Source of the DNA: DATFVA01 sp963800255
GTDB lineage: Bacteria > Bacteroidota > Ignavibacteria > Ignavibacteriales > Ignavibacteriaceae
NCBI GenBank assembly: GCA_963800255.1
Contig: CAWDAK010000015.1
Coordinates: 186,001-250,000, forward strand
Direction: 5' to 3'
Length of the DNA: 64,000 bases
Part shown: positions 8,871 to 17,085 of the stretch, in pieces
Position numbering within the stretch: the stretch's first letter is position 1
Layout: every line of letters starts with the position of its first letter
The notes under the pieces: model-generated
Told to the model about the DNA's origin: nothing
Databases searched by the model: none
The model's input: only the letters and a program-made list of their open reading frames with translations
Program-made: the position numbers and the translations under genes

Positions 8871-10341
8871 AACAATTGGTAATATAAATATAGGAATTAT
8901 AGGAGCTGGTTTAGGAGGACTGTCGGCAGCCTTGCATTTAAATGCTGAAGGCTTCCGCGTGAATGTATTTGAAAAGAACGATTATGCCGGCGGGAAAGCA
9001 GGTTTTCTGCACAGGGAAGGGTTCAGATTCGATACCGGACCTTCAATAATTACGATGCCTTTTATTCTTCGCGACTTATTTAGTGCCTGTGATGAAGATA
9101 TTGAAGATTATTTAACCATTTCACAACTGAACATAAGCTGCAAATACTTTTATCCTGATGGTACTATCATTAATGCATATTCAGATACAGCTAGGTTTGC
9201 GGAGGAAATAGGACTAAAAACAAATGACGATGCTAAGGCTGTTCAAAGATATTTCAGCTACTGCGGCAGAATTTATAATTTGGCTTCAGAACCGTTTCTC
9301 TTTTCTCCGGAAATAAAATTAAGATCATTTCTGAATCCAAAGTTTTTGAACTTGTTATTGAGTCCCTTTAAGATCGATCCATTCAGAACAATGCATAATG
9401 CAAATAAGAGGTTTTTCAGGGATGATAAAACTCTGCAGTTATTTGACAGGTTTGCCACATATAATGGATCTGATCCTTATCGTGCACCTGCAACATTAAA
9501 TATCATTCCTTACGTTGAATTAATGCTTGGCAGTTATATAATTAAAGAAGGTATTTCAGCTATTCCGGCGGCTCTTAAAAAACTGGCTGAACAAAAAGGC
9601 GTCGCTTTTTATTCCGGACAAAATGTGGAGAAAATAATAACAAATAATGGAACTGCTGCCGGGCTGAGAGCACAAGACAAGGATTATGCTTTTGATTCCA
9701 TTGTTTCAAATTTGGATGTAAGAAGTACATACAGGAACTTACTTGGGAAAAAAATAAAGGAAAAAAGGGAGCCTTCAACGTCGGGGCTTGTTTTTTATTG
9801 GGGGGTAAAAGGCAATCATACTTCTCTTGAAACCCATAACATTTTGTTCTCTGAAAATTATAAGAAGGAATTTGATGAAATTTCTGTTCAGAGAAAATGT
9901 CCTGATGACCCGACCATCTATATTTATATATCGTCTAAATTTAAACCTGATGATGCACCTGCAGGTTATGAGAACTGGTTTGTAATGGTTAATACACCTT
10001 ATGATTCAGGACAGGACTGGGAGTATGAAATTGAAAAAACACGAGAGGTGATAAAACATAAAATTCAAAATATACTTGGTATTAACTTATCGGGATCAAT
10101 TATTTTTGAAGAGATACTTACACCTCCGGATATAGAAAATAGAACAGGAAGTTTTTCAGGAAGCATTTACGGATTTGCCTCCAACAGCATAACCTCAGCC
10201 TTTAGAAGGCCAGCGGTTAAGTCGCCTTATTATAAAAATCTGTATTTCTGCGGAGGCAGCGTCCATCCCGGAGGAGGTATTCCATTGGTCCTGTTATCAG
10301 GAAAACACGCTTCTGAATTAATTTGCAGAGAGTTCCTATGA
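8863..10341 (+). CDS. Carotenoid 3,4-desaturase, CrtD-like (CrtI superfamily)
   Basis: A 492-residue FAD-dependent desaturase paralogous to the crtI product at 5299. The dinucleotide motif GAGLGGLSAALHL and AGGKAG are near the N-terminus; LYFCGGSVHPGGGIPLVLLSGKHA near the end is the family C-terminal signature. The segments FRFDTGPSIITMP and LFDRFATYNGSDPYRAPATL resemble 1-hydroxycarotenoid 3,4-desaturases (CrtD) of flavobacterial myxol/saproxanthin producers. With CruF in the same operon the expected substrate is 1'-hydroxy-gamma-carotene. It could instead be a second phytoene/zeta-carotene desaturase. Ends in an ATGA overlap with the acyltransferase gene. Confidence 0.8.
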   Translation: MRKTIGNINIGIIGAGLGGLSAALHLNAEGFRVNVFEKNDYAGGKAGFLHREGFRFDTGPSIITMPFILRDLFSACDEDIEDYLTISQLNISCKYFYPDGTIINAYSDTARFAEEIGLKTNDDAKAVQRYFSYCGRIYNLASEPFLFSPEIKLRSFLNPKFLNLLLSPFKIDPFRTMHNANKRFFRDDKTLQLFDRFATYNGSDPYRAPATLNIIPYVELMLGSYIIKEGISAIPAALKKLAEQKGVAFYSGQNVEKIITNNGTAAGLRAQDKDYAFDSIVSNLDVRSTYRNLLGKKIKEKREPSTSGLVFYWGVKGNHTSLETHNILFSENYKKEFDEISVQRKCPDDPTIYIYISSKFKPDDAPAGYENWFVMVNTPYDSGQDWEYEIEKTREVIKHKIQNILGINLSGSIIFEEILTPPDIENRTGSFSGSIYGFASNSITSAFRRPAVKSPYYKNLYFCGGSVHPGGGIPLVLLSGKHASELICREFL

Positions 10342-10988
10342 TTAAGGCAGAGCACAGCAAATTGGCGAAACTGGTTTTTGATCCGTATATAAATAAACTG
10401 CTGCATAAAAATTTTAATAATTTCTACTTAACGGGAAATCCGCCTGACCTGGATACATATCCCGGTTTAATAATTACTCCAAATCATTTCTCCTGGTGGG
10501 ACGGGTTTATAACCTACTTTCTTTTAAGAAAATTAACTCCTAAAAAAGTTTTTGTGATGATGCTTGAAGAACAGCTGAACAGGTACTGGTTTTTTAAAAA
10601 AGTAGGGGCATTTTCTATAAATCAAAATAACCCCGTCAGCATAGCCAGAACACTTGACTATACCCGGAATGTCCTTAATGATAAAAATAATATTGTTGTG
10701 GTTTTTCCTCAGGGTGAAATTCAGCCGATGACTTCAGACGAACTAATAATAAAACCCGGCCTGAGATTAATACTTGAAAATAAAAGCAGCGGAAAATACG
10801 TTCTGCCATTAGCACTAAAAATAGAATACGGAAAGAATAAAAAACCTGACATTGCTGCATCGTTCGGGAGAATATTTTCTGCAGAGGAAATGACCAGAAA
10901 TTATGATGCCTATACCGCCGAATTCCGCGATAATCTTCAAAAGCTTAAAGTACGTTCAGATTTTGAAAGATGCAGGAATTTGTTTTGA
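10338..10988 (+). CDS. PlsC-like acyltransferase, probably acylating the carotenoid glycoside
   Basis: About 216 residues from the ATG at 10338, whose ATGA overlaps the crtD-like stop; an upstream TTG at 10323 is less likely. The glycerolipid acyltransferase block I is clear (NHFSWWDG, the HX4D catalytic pair, near residue 48), and block III is FPQGEIQP near 130, equivalent to FPEG. There is no obvious signal peptide. On its own it could be a 1-acylglycerol-3-phosphate acyltransferase. Its place between a carotenoid desaturase and a carotenoid-type glycosyltransferase suggests that it adds a fatty acyl chain to the sugar of a carotenoid glycoside, as in salinixanthin; that is an inference from context. 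Confidence 0.8.
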   Translation: MIKAEHSKLAKLVFDPYINKLLHKNFNNFYLTGNPPDLDTYPGLIITPNHFSWWDGFITYFLLRKLTPKKVFVMMLEEQLNRYWFFKKVGAFSINQNNPVSIARTLDYTRNVLNDKNNIVVVFPQGEIQPMTSDELIIKPGLRLILENKSSGKYVLPLALKIEYGKNKKPDIAASFGRIFSAEEMTRNYDAYTAEFRDNLQKLKVRSDFERCRNLF

Positions 10989-12082
10989 TAATAATTCTCT
11001 ATATCGTAACGCCGGCTTTATTAATTACCGGTACCGTGGTTCTTTATAATTACTTTACCGCGCCCATTCTTAAAATCAATTCCGGTAAGTCTCTCCAGGA
11101 AGATCTCATTTCGGTTTTAATTCCCGCCAGGAACGAAGAAAATAATATTTCAAGCTGCCTTCGATCTGTAATAGAACAGAACTACACCAGGTTGGAAATT
11201 CTCGTCCTAGACGATAACTCAGAGGATAATACTTACGTTGAAGCTTCCATACTGGCAAACCAGGATAAAAGAATTAAAATAATTAAAGGAGAACCGCTTC
11301 CTGCCGGCTTCACAGGTAAGAACTGGGCGTGTCATCAGCTGTCGCAATCAGCATCCGGAGAATACCTGCTTTTTATTGATGCAGATGTCAACCTGGAAAA
11401 AGGATCGATTCTTTCAGCCTTTAATGAAATTAAAAGATTAAACCTGGATTTATTATCAGTATTTCCTACCCAGAATTTAAAGTCGGCCGGGGAATGGCTG
11501 ATAGTCCCTCTGATGAACTGGCTGCTACTTACTTTTCTGCCCCTATATTCCGTTTATTCGGTTAAGTCTCCTTCTTTAGCCGCTGCCAATGGACAATTTA
11601 TGTTTTTTGGCCGCTCAGCATATAAGAGTATTGGGGGCCATCATTCTCTTAAATCAAGCATCACTGAGGATGTACAATTTGCAAGAAGTTTAAAAGCAAA
11701 GAATTTCCTTGTCAAGACATACCTCGGCGGAGAATTGATATCCTGCAGGATGTACCATGATGTAGGAGAATCCTTTAAAGGATTTTCAAAAAACTTTTAC
11801 CCCGGTTCAGGTTTAACACCATACGTATTTCTTATTCTAACTGTATTCTTAACTTTTTGTTTTACTATTCCCTTTATACTGGTGTTTAGTGAGAAAATCT
11901 TTATTTTACCCCTGATGCTGGTAATACTGCAGCGTATCCTGATTTCAATTCAGAGCAGACAGCATGTCATAATCAACCTGCTTTTTCACCCTTTACAAAT
12001 AGCGATGCTTTTACTACTGGGAATAAATTCCGTTATTGCGGCTAAGAAAAAGATAAGGCGATGGAAAGGACGGATTTTATGA
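10970..12082 (+). CDS. Family 2 glycosyltransferase, CruG/CrtQ-like
   Basis: A 370-residue membrane-bound GT-A transferase. An N-terminal helix is followed by the GT2 domain: VLIPARNEENNI near residue 50, LVLDDNSEDNT near 78, the LPAGFTGKNWACHQLS segment typical of CruG/CrtQ/hopanoid-type transferases near 112, LFIDADVN (DXD) near 140 and ITEDVQFARSLKAK near 228. Three C-terminal helices follow. In cyanobacteria CruG glycosylates the C-2' hydroxyl of myxol and sits beside cruF, exactly as here; the target sugar and position cannot be read from sequence. It overlaps the acyltransferase by 19 nt and cruF by 4 nt. Confidence 0.85.
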   Translation: MQEFVLIIILYIVTPALLITGTVVLYNYFTAPILKINSGKSLQEDLISVLIPARNEENNISSCLRSVIEQNYTRLEILVLDDNSEDNTYVEASILANQDKRIKIIKGEPLPAGFTGKNWACHQLSQSASGEYLLFIDADVNLEKGSILSAFNEIKRLNLDLLSVFPTQNLKSAGEWLIVPLMNWLLLTFLPLYSVYSVKSPSLAAANGQFMFFGRSAYKSIGGHHSLKSSITEDVQFARSLKAKNFLVKTYLGGELISCRMYHDVGESFKGFSKNFYPGSGLTPYVFLILTVFLTFCFTIPFILVFSEKIFILPLMLVILQRILISIQSRQHVIINLLFHPLQIAMLLLLGINSVIAAKKKIRRWKGRIL

Positions 12083-12705
12083 AACATAACCGTTTCGTAA
12101 TCCTCCTTTGCATCATTTTTTCAGCTGGCTTGATTGGACATATTATCACTCCATTGCGTCCCCTAATGCTTACGCTCACTCCCTACCTGCTTTTTGTGAC
12201 GGGTTTTTTAGTGTTAAGTCTGACTTTGAAGAAAGGTGAACTAAAGCTTCTTTTCTGGTGTTTGGTAATATACGTTCTGACGTTTATACTGGAAGTAACC
12301 GGAGTTAAAACCGGAATAATATTCGGAAGCTACAGCTATGGAGATACCCTGGGATTTAAACTCCTTGGGGTTCCTTTACTAATTGGATTTAACTGGGTTA
12401 TAGTAATCCTTGGTGCAGTCGCTATAGCAGAACAAATTGATCAGAATATATTTTTAACTGCGCTGTTCACAGGTACACTTGCGGTTTTATTCGATATAAT
12501 GATGGAACCTGCTGCGATAAAATTTAACTACTGGGAATGGAATTCAGGAATTATTCCGGTGTCAAATTATCTGGCATGGTTTGGAATTTCTTTCGTTTCT
12601 TCAATGCTTTATGACTTCTTTAAAATAAAAACAAGTACCAGACTGCCTGAAATTTATTTTACCATACAATTAACCTTTTTTGTTTTATTATCTCTTTTTA
12701 TATGA
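12079..12705 (+). CDS. cruF: Carotenoid 1',2'-hydratase (CruF, DUF422 family)
   Basis: Adds water to the psi-end of gamma-carotene to give the 1'-hydroxyl that is later glycosylated. The ATG at 12079 was chosen: its ATGA overlaps the stop of the glycosyltransferase and AAGGA lies 8 nt upstream; an in-frame ATG at 12061 is less well placed. About 208 residues, with seven hydrophobic helices. The family hallmarks are all present: EVTGVKTGIIFGSYSYGDTLG near residue 80, LGVPLLIGFNW near 100, MMEPAAIKFNYWEWN near 145 and SNYLAWFG near 170. The cruG-cruF adjacency matches cyanobacterial and Bacteroidota pathways. Confidence 0.92.
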   Translation: MKHNRFVILLCIIFSAGLIGHIITPLRPLMLTLTPYLLFVTGFLVLSLTLKKGELKLLFWCLVIYVLTFILEVTGVKTGIIFGSYSYGDTLGFKLLGVPLLIGFNWVIVILGAVAIAEQIDQNIFLTALFTGTLAVLFDIMMEPAAIKFNYWEWNSGIIPVSNYLAWFGISFVSSMLYDFFKIKTSTRLPEIYFTIQLTFFVLLSLFI

Positions 12706-13385
12706 CTGGGACTGTTATGGGAGTGATTATTGCTTTATTGATTTTGGTTTTATGGGTAGTGCATTTATTATATTCGTTACTATATGTAAACCCTGTCTTA
12801 ACAGATCCCGTATTTTATTTTCATATTCTCCTCCAGGGTTATTTATACACCGGGTTATTTATAACTTCACACGATGCAATGCATGGGAATGTGTCACGCA
12901 AAGGAATAATTAATAGCACAGCCGGAAGATTGTCAGCATTCCTCTTTGCCGGGTTATCATATCAAAAACTACTTAAGAACCACATCGCCCACCATAAAAA
13001 CCCCGGCCGGGATGCTGATCCCGATTTTTATGAGAAATCACAAAACTTTTTTATCTGGTGGTTTGTTTTTTTAAAGCGTTACACAACCATTACTCAACTG
13101 ATCATAATGGCGATATTGTTTAACGTATTAAAGATATGGTTTGATGAGTCATTAATCTTTGCCTTCTGGGTGATACCTGCTTTCCTGGGCACCCTTCAGC
13201 TATTTTATTTCGGAACGTATATTCCGCATAAATATCCCCATACAAGAAAAATGAAACCGCATAATGCCCGGACTCTTAAGAAAAATCACTTATGGGGAAT
13301 GTTAAGCTGTTATTTTTTTGGATATCATTTTGAACATCATGAATCGCCTCAAATACCCTGGTGGCAGATGTACAAATTAAAATGA
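12702..13385 (+). CDS. crtW: Beta-carotene ketolase, CrtW-like
   Basis: A 227-residue membrane di-iron oxygenase that introduces a 4-keto group on the beta-ring. The histidine clusters of the family are visible: HDAMHG near residue 57, NHIAHHKNPGRDADPDF near 92 and FEHHESPQIPWWQ near 215; QLFYFGTYIPHK near 165 is the usual CrtW segment. Starts in an ATGA overlap with cruF and is the last gene of the carotenoid operon; its stop abuts the stop of the convergent kinase gene with no gap. A CrtZ-type hydroxylase is shorter and has a different His pattern, so ketolase is preferred. Confidence 0.88.
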   Translation: MTGTVMGVIIALLILVLWVVHLLYSLLYVNPVLTDPVFYFHILLQGYLYTGLFITSHDAMHGNVSRKGIINSTAGRLSAFLFAGLSYQKLLKNHIAHHKNPGRDADPDFYEKSQNFFIWWFVFLKRYTTITQLIIMAILFNVLKIWFDESLIFAFWVIPAFLGTLQLFYFGTYIPHKYPHTRKMKPHNARTLKKNHLWGMLSCYFFGYHFEHHESPQIPWWQMYKLK

Positions 13386-14921
13386 TCAGTTAATTGAATG
13401 GACAGTTTTTTTCTCAATCTCTTCAAGAGACTGAATAAGCTCAGATTTAGAAAATGGTTTTATCAGGAACTTATCCGCCCCTGCATTAAAAAACTCGGAT
13501 ATTCTGGAATCAATAGACTCACTGGAAATTATAACTATCGGACGTTTATAAGGGTCATTCTTTTTAAGGTCTTTGCAGATCAGGAGACTTTGCGTCCATA
13601 AGTTGGGATTTACATCAAAAATGATAACTCCGTAATTGCCGTTCAAAACAATATCAATCTTAAATTCTCTCAGTGAAAAGACTTTAACCAGGTGTGAATT
13701 TTTAAGGAATGCTTTTATCAGCTCATAAGATTCGCCGCTGTTATCCAGCATAAGAACTTCTTTACGGCTGCCGTTATTTTTATTTTTTTCAGAATCATGA
13801 TTTATGTTCTGTGACAGCGGGAGAGTAAAAGTAAAAGTTGTTCCTACGCCTTTGATGCTGTCTACGAGAAGTGATCCGCCTAATTTTTCTATATATTTTT
13901 TAGCAAGCGCCAGGCCGAGTCCGTTTCCCTCGAAGTTTCTGCCAATATTTAAATCCTCCTGGCTGAACGGCTTAAACAGGTGATCCATGTATTCAGTGGA
14001 TATCCCTATACCCGAATCTTTTATTCTGCATATTGCCAGTTCCCGTTCGGCAAGGATATCAGCTTCAATTTCAATAAATCCTTTTTTAGTAAACTTTTCA
14101 GCATTATTCAAAAGGTTATTGATGATGTTCTCTGTACTCTGAACATCAACATCCACATATATCTTATCTTTAAGGAAATTAGTTTTTACGTCTATATTTT
14201 TATTTGATGCAGTACCTTTTATAAAATTGATACTTGATTTCAGGATTCCCACAAGGTCCACGGTCTGTACGTTTAATTTATAGTTGCCGGCCTCCAGCTG
14301 AGCAAAATCGAGCATTTGAGTAATACTTTTAAAGAGGCGTTCGCTGCCGCTGTACAGGTTATCAAGGTAGATTCTGTCTTCGGGTCCAAGTTTATCTTTT
14401 AGATTTTCTTTAATAATAGAAGAATAACCAAGGATAATATTCAGAGGGGTCCGAAGCTCGTGAGAGAGTACATTAAGAAACGTATTCTTCAATCTCTCTG
14501 CTTCCCTGTTGCCAAGTCTTGCTTTTTTTATCTCCTCCTCGGTAAGGATCATTTCCGTCTGATCCATATGAATGAGCACTACATACTCAAGATTTTCAAA
14601 CGAGATATAAAAAAGGTTTGTCCTGAAGAGAGGAATAGTAATTTCTTTACTTCTTAGAAGTGAATCGGCAAAATCATTTGTTTCAGTTTGGTTTTTTTCT
14701 TCGAAGGTTTTCTGAATAAGTTCCTGTATCCCGTTCCTTCTTAATTCAACATCTTTAAAAACATTATACTCTTTTAATTCACTCAGGTTATATCCCCATT
14801 GTTTTGAGAATGCCTGGTTTACATAAACTATATTACCTTTTTCGTTAACGATCTCAACGGGAAAAAATAAAAGATCATAAAAAGTAGAGAAGTATTTTTC
14901 TGTCTTATCTTTCATAATCAT
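13386..14921 (-). CDS. PAS-domain hybrid histidine kinase with C-terminal receiver
   Basis: About 511 residues, cytoplasmic. Order: PAS domain (about 10-120, NEKGNIVYVNQAFSKQWGY), HisKA with NVLSHELRTPLNIILGYS (phospho-His near residue 158), HATPase_c (NIINNLLNNAEKF, IKDSGIGI, NGLGLALAKKY; 265-375), and a receiver from about 385. The receiver keeps the phospho-acceptor Asp (VIIFDVNPN) and the Lys (FLIKPFS), but the usual acidic pair is LDN, so one Asp is replaced. No output domain. The ATG at 14919-14921 overlaps the stop of the upstream GAF kinase (TGATG), so the two sensors are made together and may exchange phosphoryl groups. Confidence 0.9.
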   Translation of the reverse strand: MIMKDKTEKYFSTFYDLLFFPVEIVNEKGNIVYVNQAFSKQWGYNLSELKEYNVFKDVELRRNGIQELIQKTFEEKNQTETNDFADSLLRSKEITIPLFRTNLFYISFENLEYVVLIHMDQTEMILTEEEIKKARLGNREAERLKNTFLNVLSHELRTPLNIILGYSSIIKENLKDKLGPEDRIYLDNLYSGSERLFKSITQMLDFAQLEAGNYKLNVQTVDLVGILKSSINFIKGTASNKNIDVKTNFLKDKIYVDVDVQSTENIINNLLNNAEKFTKKGFIEIEADILAERELAICRIKDSGIGISTEYMDHLFKPFSQEDLNIGRNFEGNGLGLALAKKYIEKLGGSLLVDSIKGVGTTFTFTLPLSQNINHDSEKNKNNGSRKEVLMLDNSGESYELIKAFLKNSHLVKVFSLREFKIDIVLNGNYGVIIFDVNPNLWTQSLLICKDLKKNDPYKRPIVIISSESIDSRISEFFNAGADKFLIKPFSKSELIQSLEEIEKKTVHSIN

Positions 14922-16227
14922 CAATTTACAGGCAATGAAAAAACGATAGCAGCGCCGGAGTCATTTTTTAAGACTTCAATGCTTCCATTATGCTGATCTA
15001 TTATGCTCTTACAAAGGAAAAGACCATACCCGCTTCCTTTCGATGAGGGAAGTTCGAACATGGAATTAAGTTTTTCCTCGGGGAAACCCGGACCATTATC
15101 TTTTATTTCCACACTGATTTTATCAGCAGTAGAATATGTTTTTACTCTTATTGTTGCATCTGCCCTGGCCTCTGTGGCATTCGTGAACAAATGAACAATT
15201 AGATGCTGAATCTGTCCTGAATCATAATTACATGCCGGAACTGTATTGAATTCTGTTTCAAAAGTGACCTTGTTGAACTTTTTCATCGGCGATAGATATT
15301 TGATCACTGACTGAACAGTTTTATTTATTTCCCCATGATCTTTATTAAGGTTTACTATAGAGGTCTCAAGAAGAACCTGAGCATACTTCTGGATATTCCT
15401 TATGCTGTCTATGGTTACTTTTAATTTTAACTTTAGTCTGTCGAAAAGAATCGTATCAATATCGCTATTGCCTGATTCAAATTCTTTGTGAGACTTTTCT
15501 ACAACCCGCATAAGGCTTTCAGTTTCAAGCAGAGCAAGATGAACAAGTCCCTGAAGCGACTGACCTATCTCAGAATCTATACTGGATTTAAGAGCTTTCC
15601 TTTCGGCGATTATAAGCTGGGTATTAGCTTCCTGAAGGGCATTGTAAGCACTTATCTGGCCATGGTACAGCTGCGCATTCCTGATTGCCGTAGCTGCCTG
15701 TCCCGCTAAAATTTCAAATGTATCAGTAATCTCTCTGACGCGTATCTTATGAAGGAACTTGCTGTCGACGTAAATAACGCCAATTTTTTTCCCTTCGGTA
15801 ATAAGGGGAGAACATAATATAGTCTGAAGTTCAAGTTTTAGTATACTTTTACTCGGGTCATAATTATTATCGCTCTGGGCACCTTCAATGAACTTTGACT
15901 GACCGGTCTGGAAGACATCTTCAACTACAGTAGTGCTGACTTCAAAGAGAGTTTCAGGAAGTGTGTTATTGCCCGAATCAAGTCCTAGTTTGTATTCAAG
16001 TTCACCGGATATGTTTTTAAGAACAATAAAACCTCTCTCAGAATTTGTCAGTTTGATGGCATTCTTTAGAACGAGCTCAAGAACATCCTCAAGTATTAAA
16101 GAGCTATTGATACTTTTAACGATATCAAGTATTACCTCAAGGTTCTTTATCTTTTCAATAGGTTCATCCGGAGCAGCAACTACCGAATTTACCTCATCAA
16201 GATTCTTTTAAAATCACTGAATTTCAT
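14921..16227 (-). CDS. GAF-domain sensor kinase, apparent frameshift near its start
   Basis: One long open frame runs from 16207 to 14921 with no ATG, GTG or TTG before 15511, yet it encodes a good GAF domain (SERGFIVLKN, CSPLITEGKKIGVIYVDSKF, FEILAGQAATAIRNAQLY), a dimerisation helix pair and an HATPase_c domain (LFTNATEA, IKDNGPGFPEE, SGYGLFLCKSI). An ATG at 16225-16227 with AGG upstream opens MKFSDF and enters the GAF frame if one A is added in the TTTTAAAA run at 16207-16214. Repaired length is about 435 residues. In the helix where HE-xxxP is expected I read DSEIGQSLQGL, so the phospho-His seems to be Ser. Either an assembly error or real damage; the downstream kinase starts on its stop codon. 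Confidence 0.75.
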
Positions 16228-16315
16228 GAATGCCTGTTATTTAGTATCCTGAGTTTTAATTAAACTAAAAATATGATAATAACCAAAAAACTTAAATGGT
16301 ATTATTAATAAATTG

Positions 16316-16342
16316 ATGCCTGATTAAATACTAACCAGGCAT
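16316..16342 (-). terminator. Probable intrinsic terminator after the 16368 lipoprotein gene
   Basis: Arms ATGCCTG (16316-16322) and CAGGCAT (16336-16342) can form a stem with a 13-nt loop, 26 nt past the lipoprotein stop. On the minus strand it is followed by an AT-rich tract rather than a clean T-run, and on the plus strand by TTCTTTT. Confidence 0.5.
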
Positions 16343-16367
16343 TTCTTTTAACCAAGATCGTAAAGTC

Positions 16368-16922
16368 TTACCTTGTCCAGATATACCTTGAAAAATGGTT
16401 GATTACAGCATCCTTTACTTCCAGGATCCCTTTATCTGTATCAACTGTCAGCTGAGAGTATTCCACGGGATGAGTTACACCCTGTTGGTCAACATACAAA
16501 AAATGTACATCTTCCGGGTCCAAACCCGTTAAATCCAGTCCGGTGAACTTAATATCAAAACGAAGTTCTTCATTGAACGTCATTCCCGGAGAAAAATCAA
16601 TGGATCCATCAAAACCATCGACAACGTATCCGATAGACCTTGTGCCGCTGAAAGCATCTTTCGGAATTCTCAGTTTTGCTTTAATAGTAACCTGACCCGA
16701 TTCCGAGCTGTACGATTCATTCATTTTAACCATACCGCCCATACTGCCTTCAATTAATTCATTAACTGAAAACTCGTTTTCAATGCTTAATGAACTTGGC
16801 GCAGGAAGCTGAAATACAGATTTTTGAGCTGCTGCATCCGGAACAATAGGTTCAAGAACAGACTGAGAACAGCCGACGATAACAAGCATAACCGGAATAA
16901 GCAGTAGTAATACTTTTTTCAT
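16368..16922 (-). CDS. Lipoprotein, paralogue of the one at 18364
   Basis: A 184-residue protein with a lipoprotein signal peptide (lipobox VIVGC, Cys 18), so anchored in a membrane and facing the periplasm or outside. The mature part is predicted mostly beta. It shares GLDLTGxxPxDVHFxY and the C-terminal HFSRYIWxR with the lipoprotein at 18364-18921; the shared ending on an aromatic/basic tail is unusual. No known domain recognised. A sigma-54-like promoter sits about 50 nt upstream, and a spaced AGGATGG precedes the ATG. The sigma-54 activator encoded nearby (19236-20618) is the obvious candidate regulator; that link is inferred. Confidence 0.85.
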   Translation of the reverse strand: MKKVLLLLIPVMLVIVGCSQSVLEPIVPDAAAQKSVFQLPAPSSLSIENEFSVNELIEGSMGGMVKMNESYSSESGQVTIKAKLRIPKDAFSGTRSIGYVVDGFDGSIDFSPGMTFNEELRFDIKFTGLDLTGLDPEDVHFLYVDQQGVTHPVEYSQLTVDTDKGILEVKDAVINHFSRYIWTR

Positions 16923-16973
16923 AACCCATCCTGAAGTAGTTGTAGTTTATAATTAACTTTCCGGAAGCTAAAT

Positions 16974-16989
16974 AACAAGTTTTCTGCCA
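16974..16989 (-). promoter_or_regulatory. Sigma-54-like promoter (-24/-12) for the 16368 lipoprotein
   Basis: Reading the minus strand, TGGCAGAAAACTTGTT fits the RpoN consensus TGGCAC-N5-TTGCA with exact -24/-12 spacing and three mismatches (G for C, GT for GC, T for A). It places the transcript start about 40 nt before the ATG. The upstream 100 nt also contain CGGTAA and TTTTGC elements seen near the paralogue's promoter. Confidence 0.55.
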
Positions 16990-17085
16990 GCTATTTCAGG
17001 GGATTTTTGAAAGATATGGGGCCTTTTGCGACTATTTTGTCGGTAAATTTTTCAAAAACGCAAAAAATACCGTGAGAAGACGGAA

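Noticed and set aside
16207..16214. Programmed -1 frameshift in the GAF kinase
   Set aside because: The run TTT AAA A in the required phase does not give a standard X XXY YYZ heptamer, and the site is only seven codons from the start; an indel is simpler.
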